A stretch of 64,000 bases of DNA from Streptomyces sp. A1136 (GCF_004795055.1 NZ_SSBJ01000015.1:1-64000); one strand, 5' to 3'. Shown: positions 44,319 to 54,227, counted from the first letter of the stretch. Notes: generated by a model from the sequence alone, not told the origin. Numbers and translations are program-made.

Positions 44319-44744
44319 TCAGCGCTTGGCCTTGGCGGCCTTCGGCGTCACCAGCTTGGTGGAGGTCCACTCCTTGCCGACGGGCAGGCCCTTGGCAAGC
44401 GAGAGGCCGGCCGTCTCGGCGGCCTCGCTGATGTCGCTGGCCTCGACGTAGCCGTCACGGCCCGTCTTGGGGGTCAGCAGCAGGATCAGTGCGCCGTCCT
44501 CGACCAGCTCGGTCGCATCGACCAGGGCGTCCGTCAGATCGCCGTCCTCGTCGCGGAACCACAACAGCACCGCGTCGGCGACGTCGTCGTAGTCCTCGTC
44601 GGCGAGCTCGCTGACGAGCTTCTCGACGGCGTCACGGAATTCCTGATCGACGTCGTCGTCGTAGCCGATCTCCTGGACCACCTGTTCGGACTGGAAACCC
44701 AGCCGGGCGGCCAGGCTCTCCGCGTGGTCCGCGGTCGCGCTCAC
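44319..44744 (-). CDS. DUF3052 family protein
   Basis: A 141-residue acidic cytoplasmic protein conserved in Actinobacteria beside aceE. SLAARLGFQSEQVVQEIGYD, DYDDVADAVLLWFRDEDGDL, LILLLTPKTGRDGYVE and AAETAGLSLAKGL are its recurring blocks. Function unknown. GTG at 44744 is preceded by AGGAGG at 6 nt, better than the upstream ATG at 44762, which overlaps that site. Divergent from aceE. Confidence 0.87.
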   Translation of the reverse strand: MSATADHAESLAARLGFQSEQVVQEIGYDDDVDQEFRDAVEKLVSELADEDYDDVADAVLLWFRDEDGDLTDALVDATELVEDGALILLLTPKTGRDGYVEASDISEAAETAGLSLAKGLPVGKEWTSTKLVTPKAAKAKR

Positions 44745-45191
44745 GGGGTGCCTCCTGCTCATGTTCGGTGAATGTCTTTCGGCGGCGCGCGTACGCGCAG
44801 CATTGGGCGTAGTCCACACGGGCGCGGCGGATCGCGCAAGTACCCGGCCGCCGAGACCGTCGAAACGGTGACGATTGCGGCCGTCTCGCCGCAACTTTGA
44901 GCCTGCCCGTACGGGCCTGTGGTGATTCATCCCACACCATTCCGGCGCATTCGGCATCGGTTGGGACTTCCCACCTGTTTGAGGGACGAACGGCTTTGCG
45001 AAAGCGTTGATCGACGTGGGCGTAGGGTGGCGGTCCGGCCGGACCCGCTCTGCCGAACTCGCGCCCGCTCCACCGACGGTGCCCGGACTTTCCAGGGGTT
45101 ACCCAGTGGTAGAGGTGAAGATTTCGGCAGAGCGTAAGACCATGGGAGGCGGCGACCCAAGGCACGACTCCCCCGACAGCGAAGGAACAGC
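44745..45191. promoter_or_regulatory. Divergent DUF3052-aceE control region
   Basis: 447 nt without a gene. It contains two perfect 12-bp palindromes with the same GTAC centre: GCGCGTACGCGC (44787-44798) and GCCCGTACGGGC (44905-44916). No clear -35/-10 pair was found for aceE. The last 20 nt carry its GAAGGA ribosome site. Confidence 0.45.
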
Positions 45192-47924
45192 GTGGCTTCC
45201 GCATCCGATCGCAATCCGATCATTATTGGCGGCCTGCCGAGCCAGGTCCCGGACTTCGATCCGGAAGAGACGCGGGAGTGGCTCGACTCCCTGGACGCGG
45301 CTGTCGACGAACGCGGCCGTGAACGCGCCCGCTATCTCATGTTGCGCCTGATCGAGCGGGCGCGCGAGAAGCGCGTGGCCGTGCCCGAGATGCGCAGCAC
45401 GGACTACGTCAACACGATCGCGACCAAGGACGAGCCCTTCTTCCCCGGCAACGAGGAGATCGAGCGCAAGGTCCTGAACGCGACCCGGTGGAACGCGGCC
45501 GTCATGGTCTCCCGCGCGCAGCGCCCGGGGATCGGCGTCGGCGGGCACATCGCGACCTTCGCCTCCTCCGCCTCCCTCTACGACGTGGGCTTCAACCACT
45601 TCTTCCGCGGGAAGGACGAGGGCGACGGCGGCGACCAGATCTTCTTCCAGGGCCACGCCTCCCCCGGTATCTACGCCCGCGCCTATCTGCTGGACCGGCT
45701 CTCCGAGCAGCAGCTCGACGCGTTCCGGCAGGAGAAGTCGAAGGCCCCGTACGGCCTGTCGAGCTACCCGCACCCGCGGCTGATGCCCGACTTCTGGGAG
45801 TTCCCGACCGTCTCGATGGGCCTCGGTCCGCTCGGTGCGATCTACCAGGCGCGGATGAACCGGTACATGGAGGCGCGCGGGATCGCGGACACCTCCAAGT
45901 CCCACGTTTGGGCGTATCTCGGTGACGGCGAGATGGACGAGCCGGAGTCCCTCGGCCAGTTGTCCATCGCCGCGCGTGAGGGTCTGGACAATCTGACGTT
46001 CGTCGTCAACTGCAACCTCCAGCGCCTCGACGGCCCGGTCCGCGGCAACGGGAAGATCATCCAGGAGCTGGAGTCGATCTTCCGCGGCGCCGGCTGGAAC
46101 GTCATCAAGCTCATCTGGGACCGGTCCTGGGACCCGCTGCTGGCCCAGGACCGCGACGGCATCCTGGTCAACAAGATGAACTCGACCCCCGACGGGCAGT
46201 TCCAGACGTACGCCACCGAGTCGGGCGCGTACATCCGCGAGCACTTCTTCGGCGGCGACCAGCGACTGCGCGCGATGGTCGAGAACATGACCGACCAGCA
46301 GATCCAGCACCTCGGGCGCGGCGGCCACGACCACAAGAAGGTCTACGCGGCCTACGCGGCGGCCAAGGCCCACAAGGGCCAGCCGACGGTCATCCTGGCC
46401 CAGACGGTCAAGGGGTGGACGCTCGGCCCGAACTTCGAGGGCCGCAACGCGACGCACCAGATGAAGAAGCTGACGGTCGACGACCTCAAGCGCTTCCGCG
46501 ACCGCCTGCACATCCCGATCACGGACGCGCAGCTGGAGAACGGCGCCCCGCCGTACTACCACCCGGGCCGCAACTCCCCCGAGATCCAGTACATGCACGA
46601 CCAGCGCAGCGCCCACGGCGGTTACGTGCCGACCCGGGTGGTGCGCGCGAAGCCGCTGGCGCTGCCCGACGACACGGCCTACGCGACGGCCAAGAAGGGC
46701 TCGGGCCACCAGTCGATCGCGACCACGATGGCCTTCGTGCGCATCCTGAAGGACCTGATGCGGGACAAGGAGATCGGCAAGCGGTTCGTGCTGATCGCGC
46801 CCGACGAGTACCGCACCTTCGGTATGGACGCCTTCTTCCCGAGCGCCAAGATCTACAACCCGCTGGGGCAGCAGTACGAGGCGGTCGACCGTGAGCTGCT
46901 GCTCGCGTACAAGGAGTCGCCGACGGGCCAGATGCTGCACGACGGCATCTCGGAGGCCGGCTGCACGGCCTCGCTGATCGCGGCGGGTTCGGCGTACGCG
47001 ACGCACGGCGAGCCGCTGATCCCGGTCTACGTCTTCTACTCGATGTTCGGTTTCCAACGCACCGGTGACCAGTTCTGGCAGATGGCCGACCAGCTCGCGC
47101 GTGGTTTCGTCCTCGGCGCGACGGCCGGGCGGACCACCCTCACGGGTGAGGGCCTCCAGCACGCCGACGGTCACTCCCAACTGCTGGCGTCGACCAACCC
47201 GGGCTGCGTGGCCTACGACCCGGCGTACGGGTACGAGATCGCGCACATCGTCCAGGACGGTCTGCGGCGCATGTACGGCCCCGACTCGGAGGACGTCTTC
47301 TACTACCTGACCGTCTACAACGAGCCGATCCAGCACCCGGCCGAGCCGGCCGACGTCGACGTCGACGGCATCCTCAAGGGCATCCACCGCGTGTCGGCGG
47401 GCACCGAGGGCAGTGTCGGGGCGCAGATCATGGCCTCCGGCGTGGCCGTGCCGTGGGCGTTGGAGGCCCAGCGGCTCCTGGCGGCGGAGTGGAACGTGAA
47501 GGCGGACGTCTGGTCGGCGACCTCCTGGAACGAGCTGCGCCGCGAGGCCGTGGAGGTGGAGGAGCACAACCTGCTCCACCCGGAGGAGGAGCAGCGCGTC
47601 CCGTACGTGACGCGCAAGCTCTCGGGCTCCGAGGGGCCGTTCGTGGCGGTCTCGGACTGGATGCGGTCGGTGCCGGACCAGATCTCGCGCTGGGTGCCGG
47701 GCCCGTACACCTCGCTGGGCGCCGACGGGTTCGGTTTCGCGGACACCCGTGGCGCGGCCCGCCGGTTCTTCCACATCGACGCGCAGTCGGTGGTCCTGGC
47801 CGTGCTGACCGAGCTCGCCAAGGCGGGTCGGATCGACCGCTCGGTGCTGAAGCAGGCGATCGACCGGTACCAGTTGCTGGACGTCGCGGCGGCCGACCCG
47901 GGTGCGGCGGGCGGGGACGCGTAG
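45192..47924 (+). CDS. aceE: Pyruvate dehydrogenase E1 component (homodimeric type)
   Basis: A 910-residue thiamine-diphosphate enzyme, full length for AceE. The TPP motif is [15 protein letters not shown] from about residue 244 with [14 protein letters not shown] closing it. Other hallmarks are [50 protein letters not shown] and [16 protein letters not shown]. It decarboxylates pyruvate and passes the acetyl unit to lipoyl-E2, feeding acetyl-CoA to the TCA cycle and to the fatty acid operon downstream. GTG start with GAAGGA 6 nt upstream. Ends at a 14-bp terminator. Confidence 0.97.
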   Translation: MASASDRNPIIIGGLPSQVPDFDPEETREWLDSLDAAVDERGRERARYLMLRLIERAREKRVAVPEMRSTDYVNTIATKDEPFFPGNEEIERKVLNATRWNAAVMVSRAQRPGIGVGGHIATFASSASLYDVGFNHFFRGKDEGDGGDQIFFQGHASPGIYARAYLLDRLSEQQLDAFRQEKSKAPYGLSSYPHPRLMPDFWEFPTVSMGLGPLGAIYQARMNRYMEARGIADTSKSHVWAYLGDGEMDEPESLGQLSIAAREGLDNLTFVVNCNLQRLDGPVRGNGKIIQELESIFRGAGWNVIKLIWDRSWDPLLAQDRDGILVNKMNSTPDGQFQTYATESGAYIREHFFGGDQRLRAMVENMTDQQIQHLGRGGHDHKKVYAAYAAAKAHKGQPTVILAQTVKGWTLGPNFEGRNATHQMKKLTVDDLKRFRDRLHIPITDAQLENGAPPYYHPGRNSPEIQYMHDQRSAHGGYVPTRVVRAKPLALPDDTAYATAKKGSGHQSIATTMAFVRILKDLMRDKEIGKRFVLIAPDEYRTFGMDAFFPSAKIYNPLGQQYEAVDRELLLAYKESPTGQMLHDGISEAGCTASLIAAGSAYATHGEPLIPVYVFYSMFGFQRTGDQFWQMADQLARGFVLGATAGRTTLTGEGLQHADGHSQLLASTNPGCVAYDPAYGYEIAHIVQDGLRRMYGPDSEDVFYYLTVYNEPIQHPAEPADVDVDGILKGIHRVSAGTEGSVGAQIMASGVAVPWALEAQRLLAAEWNVKADVWSATSWNELRREAVEVEEHNLLHPEEEQRVPYVTRKLSGSEGPFVAVSDWMRSVPDQISRWVPGPYTSLGADGFGFADTRGAARRFFHIDAQSVVLAVLTELAKAGRIDRSVLKQAIDRYQLLDVAAADPGAAGGDA

Positions 47925-47940
47925 CGGTCACTCTTCCGAA

Positions 47941-47970
47941 GGGGCGTTGGGACAGTTGTCCCAACGCCCC
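47941..47970 (+). terminator. aceE terminator
   Basis: A 30-nt perfect inverted repeat, GGGGCGTTGGGACA and TGTCCCAACGCCCC around GT, followed by TTACCCGTTCTTT. Confidence 0.9.
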
Positions 47971-47994
47971 TTACCCGTTCTTTACCATGCTGAC

Positions 47995-48885
47995 ATGAAG
48001 GAACCCTCCCGCCAGGCCCGGTGGGAGCGGCGGAGCCAGACCCCGCTGCTCGTGCTCGCCGTGGCGTTCGCCGTCGCGTATGCCGTGCCGATCGTGGCGC
48101 CGGACGCGAGTCCTGCGGTGCACCGGGCGTGCACGCACGCCGAGTGGGTGGTCTGGGCCGCCTTCGCCGCCGACTACGTGGTCCGGCTGACCCTGTCCCC
48201 GTCTCGGAAGGCGTTCGTACGGGGGCACTGGCTGGACCTGGCGGCGGTGCTGGTGCCGATGATCCAGCCGCTGCGGCTGCTGCGACTGGTGTCGACGCTG
48301 CTGCTGGTGGGCCGGCGGGCCCGGATGGCGCCGCAGATCCGGCTCACCACGTACGTGGCGGGCGCGGTGGTGGGGCTGCTGATGTTCGGCTCGCTGGCGG
48401 TGCTGAGCGTGGAGCGGGACGCGCCCGGCGGGAACATCAAGAGCCTGGGGGACGCCCTGTGGTGGTCGGTGACCACCATGACGACGGTCGGGTACGGGGA
48501 CCACTCCCCCACCACCGGGCTGGGGCGGCTGCTGGCGGTCGGGCTGATGCTGTCGGGGATCGCGCTGCTGGGTGTGGTCACCGCCAACATCGCCGCCTGG
48601 TTCATCTCCCGGTTCGAGCGCGACGACCAGGTGGAGCGGGCGCAGACCGCCGCGATCGCCGAACTGGCGCGGGAGGTACGGGCGCTGCGCGCCGAGGTCG
48701 CCCGGCTCGGCGGCGCGGCGGGGCCGGGACCGCGGCCGGACGGCGCCCCGGCACGGGAGGACCGCGCCGGGGCCCCGGTCGGGGCGGGGGACGAGGCGGT
48801 GGACGCGGCGGCGGTCGAGCCGGCGGACGAACCGGTGGACGACCGCTCCTTGTCCGCCGCGCCGGTCAGCGCTCCCAGACCTTGA
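47995..48885 (+). CDS. Two-helix-plus-sensor potassium channel
   Basis: A 296-residue voltage-gated-like channel subunit with S1-S4-type helices (about 18-120, including the basic RLLRLVSTLLLVGRRAR segment), a pore with the filter TVGYGD (164-169) and an inner helix GLMLSGIALLGVVTANIAAW. A cytoplasmic coiled coil (VERAQTAAIAELAREVRALR) and a disordered acidic tail follow. The filter is that of a K+ channel. There is no ribosome site and TACCAT lies 13 nt before the ATG, so the mRNA may be nearly leaderless. Its last 20 nt overlap the convergent I36-type gene. Confidence 0.9.
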   Translation: MKEPSRQARWERRSQTPLLVLAVAFAVAYAVPIVAPDASPAVHRACTHAEWVVWAAFAADYVVRLTLSPSRKAFVRGHWLDLAAVLVPMIQPLRLLRLVSTLLLVGRRARMAPQIRLTTYVAGAVVGLLMFGSLAVLSVERDAPGGNIKSLGDALWWSVTTMTTVGYGDHSPTTGLGRLLAVGLMLSGIALLGVVTANIAAWFISRFERDDQVERAQTAAIAELAREVRALRAEVARLGGAAGPGPRPDGAPAREDRAGAPVGAGDEAVDAAAVEPADEPVDDRSLSAAPVSAPRP

Positions 48886-49282
48886 ACGCGCGGACCTGGT
48901 ACGGCGACTGCGGGAGCCAGACCCCGTCACCGGGATAGGTCTGGAACTCGCCCGTCTCCTGGCACTCCGCCGACTGGTAGGTGGTCACCGGGCGTCCCGT
49001 CCGGTTGGTGAGCGCCTGGGCGGTGGCCTTGGCGGGCAGCGCGGTGCAACTGTTGATGTCGAGGGTGCTGAGCTCGTAGGTCTGCCGGGCGCCCTTGAAG
49101 TCCGGCTTCGCCCACAGGCAGAGCTGCCCGGTGGCGCAGGCGCCGAGCGTCGGTGGTCCGGCGGCGTGCGCGGGGCCCGCTGCTCCGGGGACGAGGGCCG
49201 CCGCGGCCAGGGCGACGGCGGCGAGGAAGGTGCTGGGGCGCGCGGACAACGTGCCGGGGCGCGCGGGGTAACTCGTACGCAT
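48866..49282 (-). CDS. Secreted peptidase inhibitor family I36-like protein
   Basis: A 138-residue exported protein. Signal peptide 1-40 (AHA-A), then a crystallin-like beta domain opening with ACATGQLCLWAKPDFKGARQTY and including INSCTALP and YQSAECQE; the cysteines likely pair. Family I36 proteins inhibit metalloproteases; others in Streptomyces are uncharacterised. It overlaps the channel gene by 20 bp, tail to tail. Confidence 0.85.
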   Translation of the reverse strand: MRTSYPARPGTLSARPSTFLAAVALAAAALVPGAAGPAHAAGPPTLGACATGQLCLWAKPDFKGARQTYELSTLDINSCTALPAKATAQALTNRTGRPVTTYQSAECQETGEFQTYPGDGVWLPQSPYQVRAFKVWER

Positions 49283-49401
49283 GACGGGTCAACTCCTTGT
49301 TGACGGACGGGCCCCGGACCGTTTCCGGGGCTCCGATGACCCCACGCTGACCTGCGGTGACGTGCGTACGGAAGGGGCTGCGGCCGGCTCCACCCTGATA
49401 G

Positions 49402-49439
49402 GCGACAGCCCCGCCGGAACCGTCCGGCGGGGCTGTCGC
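49402..49439. terminator. 17-bp terminator after the MFS exporter
   Basis: GCGACAGCCCCGCCGGA (49402-49418) pairs with TCCGGCGGGGCTGTCGC (49423-49439), loop ACCG. It lies downstream of the minus-strand exporter and upstream of the I36 gene start, inside a 197-nt gap without a gene. Confidence 0.85.
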
Positions 49440-49479
49440 GCGTATGGGATTGACGCCGCGCGGCCGGCGACCGGCCCGC

Positions 49480-51087
49480 TCAGACGTGGGCCGCGCCCGC
49501 CCCCGCGTCGGCGTTCTCCCCCCGTTTGGTGAAGCCGGCCACGATGGCGGCGAGCACCGCGACCACGCCCGCGACGCAGAAGGCGGTGCTCATGCCCGAG
49601 ACGAAGGTGTCGTGCGCGACGGTGGTGATCGTCCGCGCGACCTGCTGGGGGACGCCCGGCGGGACGGGCGCGATGCCGACCTGCACGCCCCTCTCGGCGA
49701 GGTCGAGCTGCTCGGGGGTGAGCGGCGGCAACCCCGCGGCCCGCCAGTTGTCCCCGAACGAGTCACGGACGGTGCCCGCCATGACGGCGCCGAGCACCGC
49801 GGTGCCCAGGCTGCCGCCGACCTGCATGGCGGCCTGCTGGAGCCCGCCGGCCACCCCGGACAGCTCCAGCGGTGCGTTGCCGACGATGACCTCGGTGGCG
49901 CCGACCATGACGGGAGCCAGACCGAGGCCGAGGAGGGCGAACCAGAGCGACATGACGGGGGTGCCGGTGCCCGGGGGCAGCCGAGCCATCCCGAAGCAGG
50001 CCACGGCGGTGGCGACCATGCCCGCGACCAGCGGTATCCGCGGACCGATCCGGGTGATCGCGGCGCCCGCGAGGGGGGAGCCGACGATCATCATCCCGGT
50101 GAGCGGCAGCAGGTGCAGGCCGCTGTCGACGGGCCTCATGCCGTGGACGTTCTGGAGGTAGAACGTGACGAAGAACAGGCCGCCCATGAACGCGAAGGCC
50201 ATCAGGACCATCAGCACGACGCCGGCGGAAAGCGGCAGCGACCGGAACATCCCCAGCGGGACGAGCGGTTCGGCGACCTTGCCCTCCCAGAGGGCGAAGA
50301 GCCCGAAGCAGACCAGCGAGGCACCGAGGAACACCAGGGTCTTGGTGTCGCCCCAGCCCCACTCGGCGGCCTTGATCAGGGCCCAGACCAGCGAGAACAT
50401 CGCGCCGGACAGCAACAGGACGCCCAGCAGGTCGAAGGAGCGCGGGGCGTTCTCGGCCCGGTGGTCGAGCAGGATGAACAGCCCGAATACGAGGGCGACG
50501 ATCCCGACGGGCACGTTGATGAAGAAGACGGACTGCCAACTGACGTGCTCCACCAGCAGGCCGCCGACGATGGGCCCGGCGGCGGTCGAGGCGCCGATGA
50601 CCATGCCCCAGATGCCGATGGCCATGTTCAGCTTCTCGGCGGGGAAGGTGGCACGCAGCAGACCGAGCGCGGCGGGCATCAGCAGTGCGCCGAAGAGTCC
50701 CTGGGCCACACGGAAGCCGATGACTGGTTCGACGCCACCGGACAGGCCGATGACGGCCGAGGAGAGCCCGAAGCCGGCGACGCCCACGAGGAATGTCTGC
50801 CGGTGGCCGAAGCGGTCACCGAGCTTGCCCGCGGTGACGAGGGAGACGGCGAGGGCCAGGAGGTAGCCGTTGGTGATCCACTGCACCTCGGCGAGGCTGG
50901 CGCCCAGGTCCTTTTGGATGGCGGGGTTGGCGACCGCGACGATCGTGCCGTCCAGGGCCACCATCATGACGCCGACCGCGACGGCGAAGAGGGTGAGCCA
51001 CGGATGGCCGCGCAGTCCTGAACCCGACGGCGCCGGACCGGATTTCTCCAGGTTCACCCGACCGTCGGCGGTGATCTGACCAGTCAT
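49480..51087 (-). CDS. DHA2 family MFS multidrug exporter
   Basis: 535 residues, 14 helices. VALDGTIVAVANPAIQKDLG (motif D1), GKLGDRFGHRQTFLVGV (motif A) and GGLLVEHVSWQSVFFINVPVG (motif C region) are standard for EmrB/QacA-type proton/drug antiporters. Divergent from a TetR repressor with two palindromes in the shared promoter, the usual set-up for drug-induced efflux. The substrate is unknown. The N-terminal 25 residues are polar. Confidence 0.92.
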   Translation of the reverse strand: MTGQITADGRVNLEKSGPAPSGSGLRGHPWLTLFAVAVGVMMVALDGTIVAVANPAIQKDLGASLAEVQWITNGYLLALAVSLVTAGKLGDRFGHRQTFLVGVAGFGLSSAVIGLSGGVEPVIGFRVAQGLFGALLMPAALGLLRATFPAEKLNMAIGIWGMVIGASTAAGPIVGGLLVEHVSWQSVFFINVPVGIVALVFGLFILLDHRAENAPRSFDLLGVLLLSGAMFSLVWALIKAAEWGWGDTKTLVFLGASLVCFGLFALWEGKVAEPLVPLGMFRSLPLSAGVVLMVLMAFAFMGGLFFVTFYLQNVHGMRPVDSGLHLLPLTGMMIVGSPLAGAAITRIGPRIPLVAGMVATAVACFGMARLPPGTGTPVMSLWFALLGLGLAPVMVGATEVIVGNAPLELSGVAGGLQQAAMQVGGSLGTAVLGAVMAGTVRDSFGDNWRAAGLPPLTPEQLDLAERGVQVGIAPVPPGVPQQVARTITTVAHDTFVSGMSTAFCVAGVVAVLAAIVAGFTKRGENADAGAGAAHV

Positions 51088-51098
51088 GCGAACACGCT

Positions 51099-51149
51099 AG
51101 TGACAGCGACTGACACTTCACAGACGGCTTAACAGGACAGTCGCTGTCA
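51099..51149. promoter_or_regulatory. Twin TetR operator palindromes
   Basis: Site 1 is AGTGACAGCGACTGACACT (51099-51117), 7 of 8 half-site positions symmetric around CGA. Site 2 is GACAGTCGCTGTC (51136-51148), perfect around TCG. The pair also forms a 12-bp inverted repeat (TGACAGCGACTG with CAGTCGCTGTCA). They lie 12 nt from the exporter start and 72 nt from the repressor start. Confidence 0.75.
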
Positions 51150-51220
51150 GGTGCGTCACAGGTACCCTCACTCAGCGTCGAACGGACCGACGGCAGCACA
51201 CCGGAAGGGGACAGGCGGTG

Positions 51221-51874
51221 ATGACCGAGCAACGGCCCGCGCCGAGCGTCCCGGCGGCCGGACTGCGCGAACGCAAGAAGCGGCGCACCAGGGACGCGCT
51301 GCTGCGCGCGGCGCTCCTCCTCTTCCTCTCGCAGGGGTACGACAAGACGACGGTCGACGAGATCACCGACGCCGTCGATGTCTCCCAGCGCACCTTCTTC
51401 CGCTACTTCGCCAACAAGGAAGAGGTCGCCTTCGCCGTCCAGGACCTGGTCGAATCGCACTTCGTGGCGGCGCTGCGGGCGCGGCCGGCCGCCGAGGGGC
51501 CGCTCACGGCCATGCGGAACGCGGTGCTCGTCGCCTGGGACACCGTCGACGAGGCGATCTCCGACGTGGTGCCGGTCGACCTCTACATGCGCGGCTACCA
51601 GCTCATCGAGTCGACCCCGGCGCTGCTCGCCGTACACCTGCGGCGCTCCACCGAGCTGGAGGAGCGCATCGCCCGGCTCGTCGCCGCCCGCGAGGGTCTG
51701 GACGTGGACGCGGACCCGCGGCCGAGGGTGGCGGTGGCCGCCTTCTCCGGCGTCATGCGGGTGACGGGGCGGTTGTGGGGCCAGGGGCACGACACCAGCG
51801 TGGCGGCGATCCGGCGGATGACGGAGGCCTACCTCGACCAGATCGGCCCGGCGCTGGCCTCCGACTGGCGTTGA
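51221..51874 (+). CDS. TetR family transcriptional repressor
   Basis: 217 residues. The N-terminal helix-turn-helix (RTRDALLRAALLLFLSQGYD, TVDEITDAVDVSQRTFFRYF) is TetR/AcrR type; the remaining 150 residues form the ligand and dimer domain (MftR-like, with TRLWGQGHDT-like end). Divergent from the MFS exporter, which it probably represses through the twin palindromes. A GTG codon sits directly before the ATG; GGAAGGGG is about 10 nt upstream. Confidence 0.92.
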   Translation: MTEQRPAPSVPAAGLRERKKRRTRDALLRAALLLFLSQGYDKTTVDEITDAVDVSQRTFFRYFANKEEVAFAVQDLVESHFVAALRARPAAEGPLTAMRNAVLVAWDTVDEAISDVVPVDLYMRGYQLIESTPALLAVHLRRSTELEERIARLVAAREGLDVDADPRPRVAVAAFSGVMRVTGRLWGQGHDTSVAAIRRMTEAYLDQIGPALASDWR

Positions 51875-52044
51875 GCCCGGCCCGCGCGGTGCCGCCCGAC
51901 GGGACCGGTCCGTGACCGCGGGTGGCGGTGGGCGTGGCGCGATCCGTAGCCGACCGTGAGCGCTCGGCTGCCTGTGACGCGATCGGCGGTGAGACCCGTC
52001 ACCCGGAGTGCCAGGGACTCCAGGGGTCTCCTAGGCTGGTTCCA

Positions 52045-53268
52045 GTGAAACTGCCCGGCTCCGTCCACCACACCGCCGGCGCCACAGCGCCTCTCGCCGC
52101 AATGCGCACCCTGCTCGCGCTCGCGGTCGTCCTCGTCATGCTGATGATCACCGGCTGGACCTCGGTGCACCGGCCCGAGGCGGGCGTCTCCCCACGGGCG
52201 GCCGCCCTCTCCGCCTGGGCGCTGGCCCGCATCGACGGGCGGTCCCTTCCCTCCGCCGACGCCCCCGCCGCCGCCGTCTCGCGCTTCTTCTCCGGGCTCG
52301 ACGGCGCCCAGCGGGCCCGGCTCGCGGACGGCTACCCCCTCGTCGTCGGAAACCTCGACGGGGTGCCCGCCACCACCCGCTACCGGGCCAACCTGCACTC
52401 TCTGGACCAGGCCCGGCGCGTGGAGGAGGCCCGCAGCAAGGACGTGGCCCTGACCCCGGCCGACCGCGCCACCGCGCTCCGGCGCGCCCACCGCCTCGAA
52501 TCGCTCGCCGAACCGGGGCGGCAGATCCTGCTGTTCGATCCCACCGGCGACGGACTCGTCGCGGAGGTCTTCGGCGACCTCGACCAGGCCCGCCGGGTGT
52601 CGGTGATCGTGCCAGGCGTGGACACCGACCTGCTGACCTTCGAGCGCACGCAGCGCCGCCTCACCGCGCCCTCGGGCATGGCCCGCTCCCTCTACGAGGC
52701 CGAGCAGGCGGCAACGCCGGACGGTCGGACGGCCGTGATCGCCTGGGCCGGGTACACCGCGCCCACCGGGGTCGGGATGGACGCCGCCACCGGGAAGCTC
52801 GCGGTGGAGGGCTCCGTACGGCTCCGGGCGCTGACCGCCGCCCTGCCCGGGCAGTCCAGCGTGGCGTTGATCTGCCACAGCTACGGGTCGGTGGTGTGCG
52901 GGGTCGCCGCCCATGAACTGCCCTCGCGGGTGACCGACGTGGTGGTGGCCGGCAGCCCCGGGATGCGCGTGTCGAACGCCGCCGAGCTGCACACGGCGGC
53001 CCGGGTGTGGGCGATGCGGGACTCCGGTGACTGGATCGCGGACGTACCGCACCTGGAACTGGGCGGCCTGGGGCACGGGGCGGACCCCGTGTCGCCGGAC
53101 TTCGGGGCGCGGCTGCTGTCCTCGGCGGGGGCCCGCAGCCACACCGGCTATTTCGAGCCAGGGACCGCGTCGCTGGACAACTTCGCGAAGATCGGAACCG
53201 GCGCGTTCGCTTCCGTTGTGTGCGTGACCGGGGGCGACACGTGCCGGCAGGGATTCTCCGGGGACTGA
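52045..53268 (+). CDS. DUF1023-type alpha/beta hydrolase
   Basis: 407 residues. A short N-terminal tail and one hydrophobic helix (MRTLLALAVVLVMLMITGW, about 20-38) may anchor it in the membrane or serve as a signal. The catalytic domain has the nucleophile elbow LICHSYGSVV (Ser in H-S-x-G), GSPGMRV and the late His in ARSHTGYF. Substrate unknown; lipid or peptide esterase activity is possible. GTG at 52045 is used; an ATG at 52102 is an alternative. Confidence 0.83.
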   Translation: MKLPGSVHHTAGATAPLAAMRTLLALAVVLVMLMITGWTSVHRPEAGVSPRAAALSAWALARIDGRSLPSADAPAAAVSRFFSGLDGAQRARLADGYPLVVGNLDGVPATTRYRANLHSLDQARRVEEARSKDVALTPADRATALRRAHRLESLAEPGRQILLFDPTGDGLVAEVFGDLDQARRVSVIVPGVDTDLLTFERTQRRLTAPSGMARSLYEAEQAATPDGRTAVIAWAGYTAPTGVGMDAATGKLAVEGSVRLRALTAALPGQSSVALICHSYGSVVCGVAAHELPSRVTDVVVAGSPGMRVSNAAELHTAARVWAMRDSGDWIADVPHLELGGLGHGADPVSPDFGARLLSSAGARSHTGYFEPGTASLDNFAKIGTGAFASVVCVTGGDTCRQGFSGD

Positions 53269-53335
53269 CGGGTCCCCGGGCCCCGCAGAACCGTCTCTGC
53301 GGTGAGGGGGACGAGCGGGGGCACGTCCCTTTACC

Positions 53336-54169
53336 ATGAGGCGCATTGGGGACGTACTGGCCGGAAACCATGCTGTCTGGGAGTTCGACTCCGACTCGAT
53401 GATCATCCGTTTCGCGCGGGGGCTGCGGACGCCACGGCTCTGGCACGCCCTCAGGGAGCGCCGGATTCCGCTGGACGCGCTCTGCGGGCTCAGCCTGACC
53501 GGGGGCAAACGGGACACCGTGGTGTTGCGCGCCGTGCCCCGGCCCGGCGCCGATCCGCTGATGGAGGCCGCCGCCGGGCAGCTCAAGGAGAGCTGCGACC
53601 CGTACCGGCTGGTGCTGTCCGGCGAGTCCGCCCCGCGGGCGGAGGCGCTGGCGGACGCCGTACGGGATCGGCTCGGTCCCGCGACGGCGGCGGAGCGCTT
53701 CCTGGTCGCCGCGCCCGAGGCGGGCGCGCACCTGAAGGCGTACGACGCGCGTGTCGGGTTCGACGGGACGGCCGTCACCTTCCACTGGTCGCGCACCGGA
53801 GCCAGCAGCACGAAGTGGAAGGCGGGCGACCAGCGGTACCCGCTGACGGAGGTGGCGGGGGTGGTGTGGCGCTCCCCGGAGGGGCCGGAGGGTCACCTGC
53901 GGCTGCTGCCGCGGGACGGCGCCGCCGGTGAGGCCCGACCGGACCACGACCTGGCGGCGGCCGTGTTCGGCGTGGGCTACGGGGCGGTGCACGAGTCGCT
54001 GCCGTTCGCCGCGGCCGTGTTGGCGGCGGTGCGGGAGCGGCGTACGCCGGTGTCGGCGGCCGTGCCGAAGACCTCCGGCGGGGACCGGCTCCACCACCTG
54101 GGGGAACTGCTCAGCGCGGGGCTGCTCACGGACGCCGAGTACTCGGCGCTGCGGGACCGGCTGGCGTAG
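53336..54169 (+). CDS. DUF4429 protein with C-terminal SHOCT-like domain
   Basis: 277 residues containing two DUF4429 beta-rich units: GDVLAGNHAVWEFDSDSMII with LRTPRLWHAL and PGADPLMEAAAGQLKESCDPYRL, then KAYDARVGFDGTAVTFHW with QRYPLTEVAGVVW. The C-terminal 30 residues, HHLGELLSAGLLTDAEYSALRDRL, are a SHOCT-like oligomerisation helix pair. Function unknown. There is no ribosome site; TTTACCATG suggests a short leader. Confidence 0.85.
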   Translation: MRRIGDVLAGNHAVWEFDSDSMIIRFARGLRTPRLWHALRERRIPLDALCGLSLTGGKRDTVVLRAVPRPGADPLMEAAAGQLKESCDPYRLVLSGESAPRAEALADAVRDRLGPATAAERFLVAAPEAGAHLKAYDARVGFDGTAVTFHWSRTGASSTKWKAGDQRYPLTEVAGVVWRSPEGPEGHLRLLPRDGAAGEARPDHDLAAAVFGVGYGAVHESLPFAAAVLAAVRERRTPVSAAVPKTSGGDRLHHLGELLSAGLLTDAEYSALRDRLA

Positions 54170-54227
54170 CCGGGGCCGGCGGGTGCGGCGCCGTGGCGCG
54201 AGCGACCCCGCCTGCGCCGGGCTCCGT

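Noticed and set aside
45099..47774. 891-codon open frame antisense to aceE
   Set aside because: aceE on the other strand is unmistakable; the antisense protein is Val/Arg/Leu-rich with no motif.
49444..51021. 525-codon open frame antisense to the second exporter
   Set aside because: Same artefact: hydrophilic, low-complexity mirror of a membrane protein.
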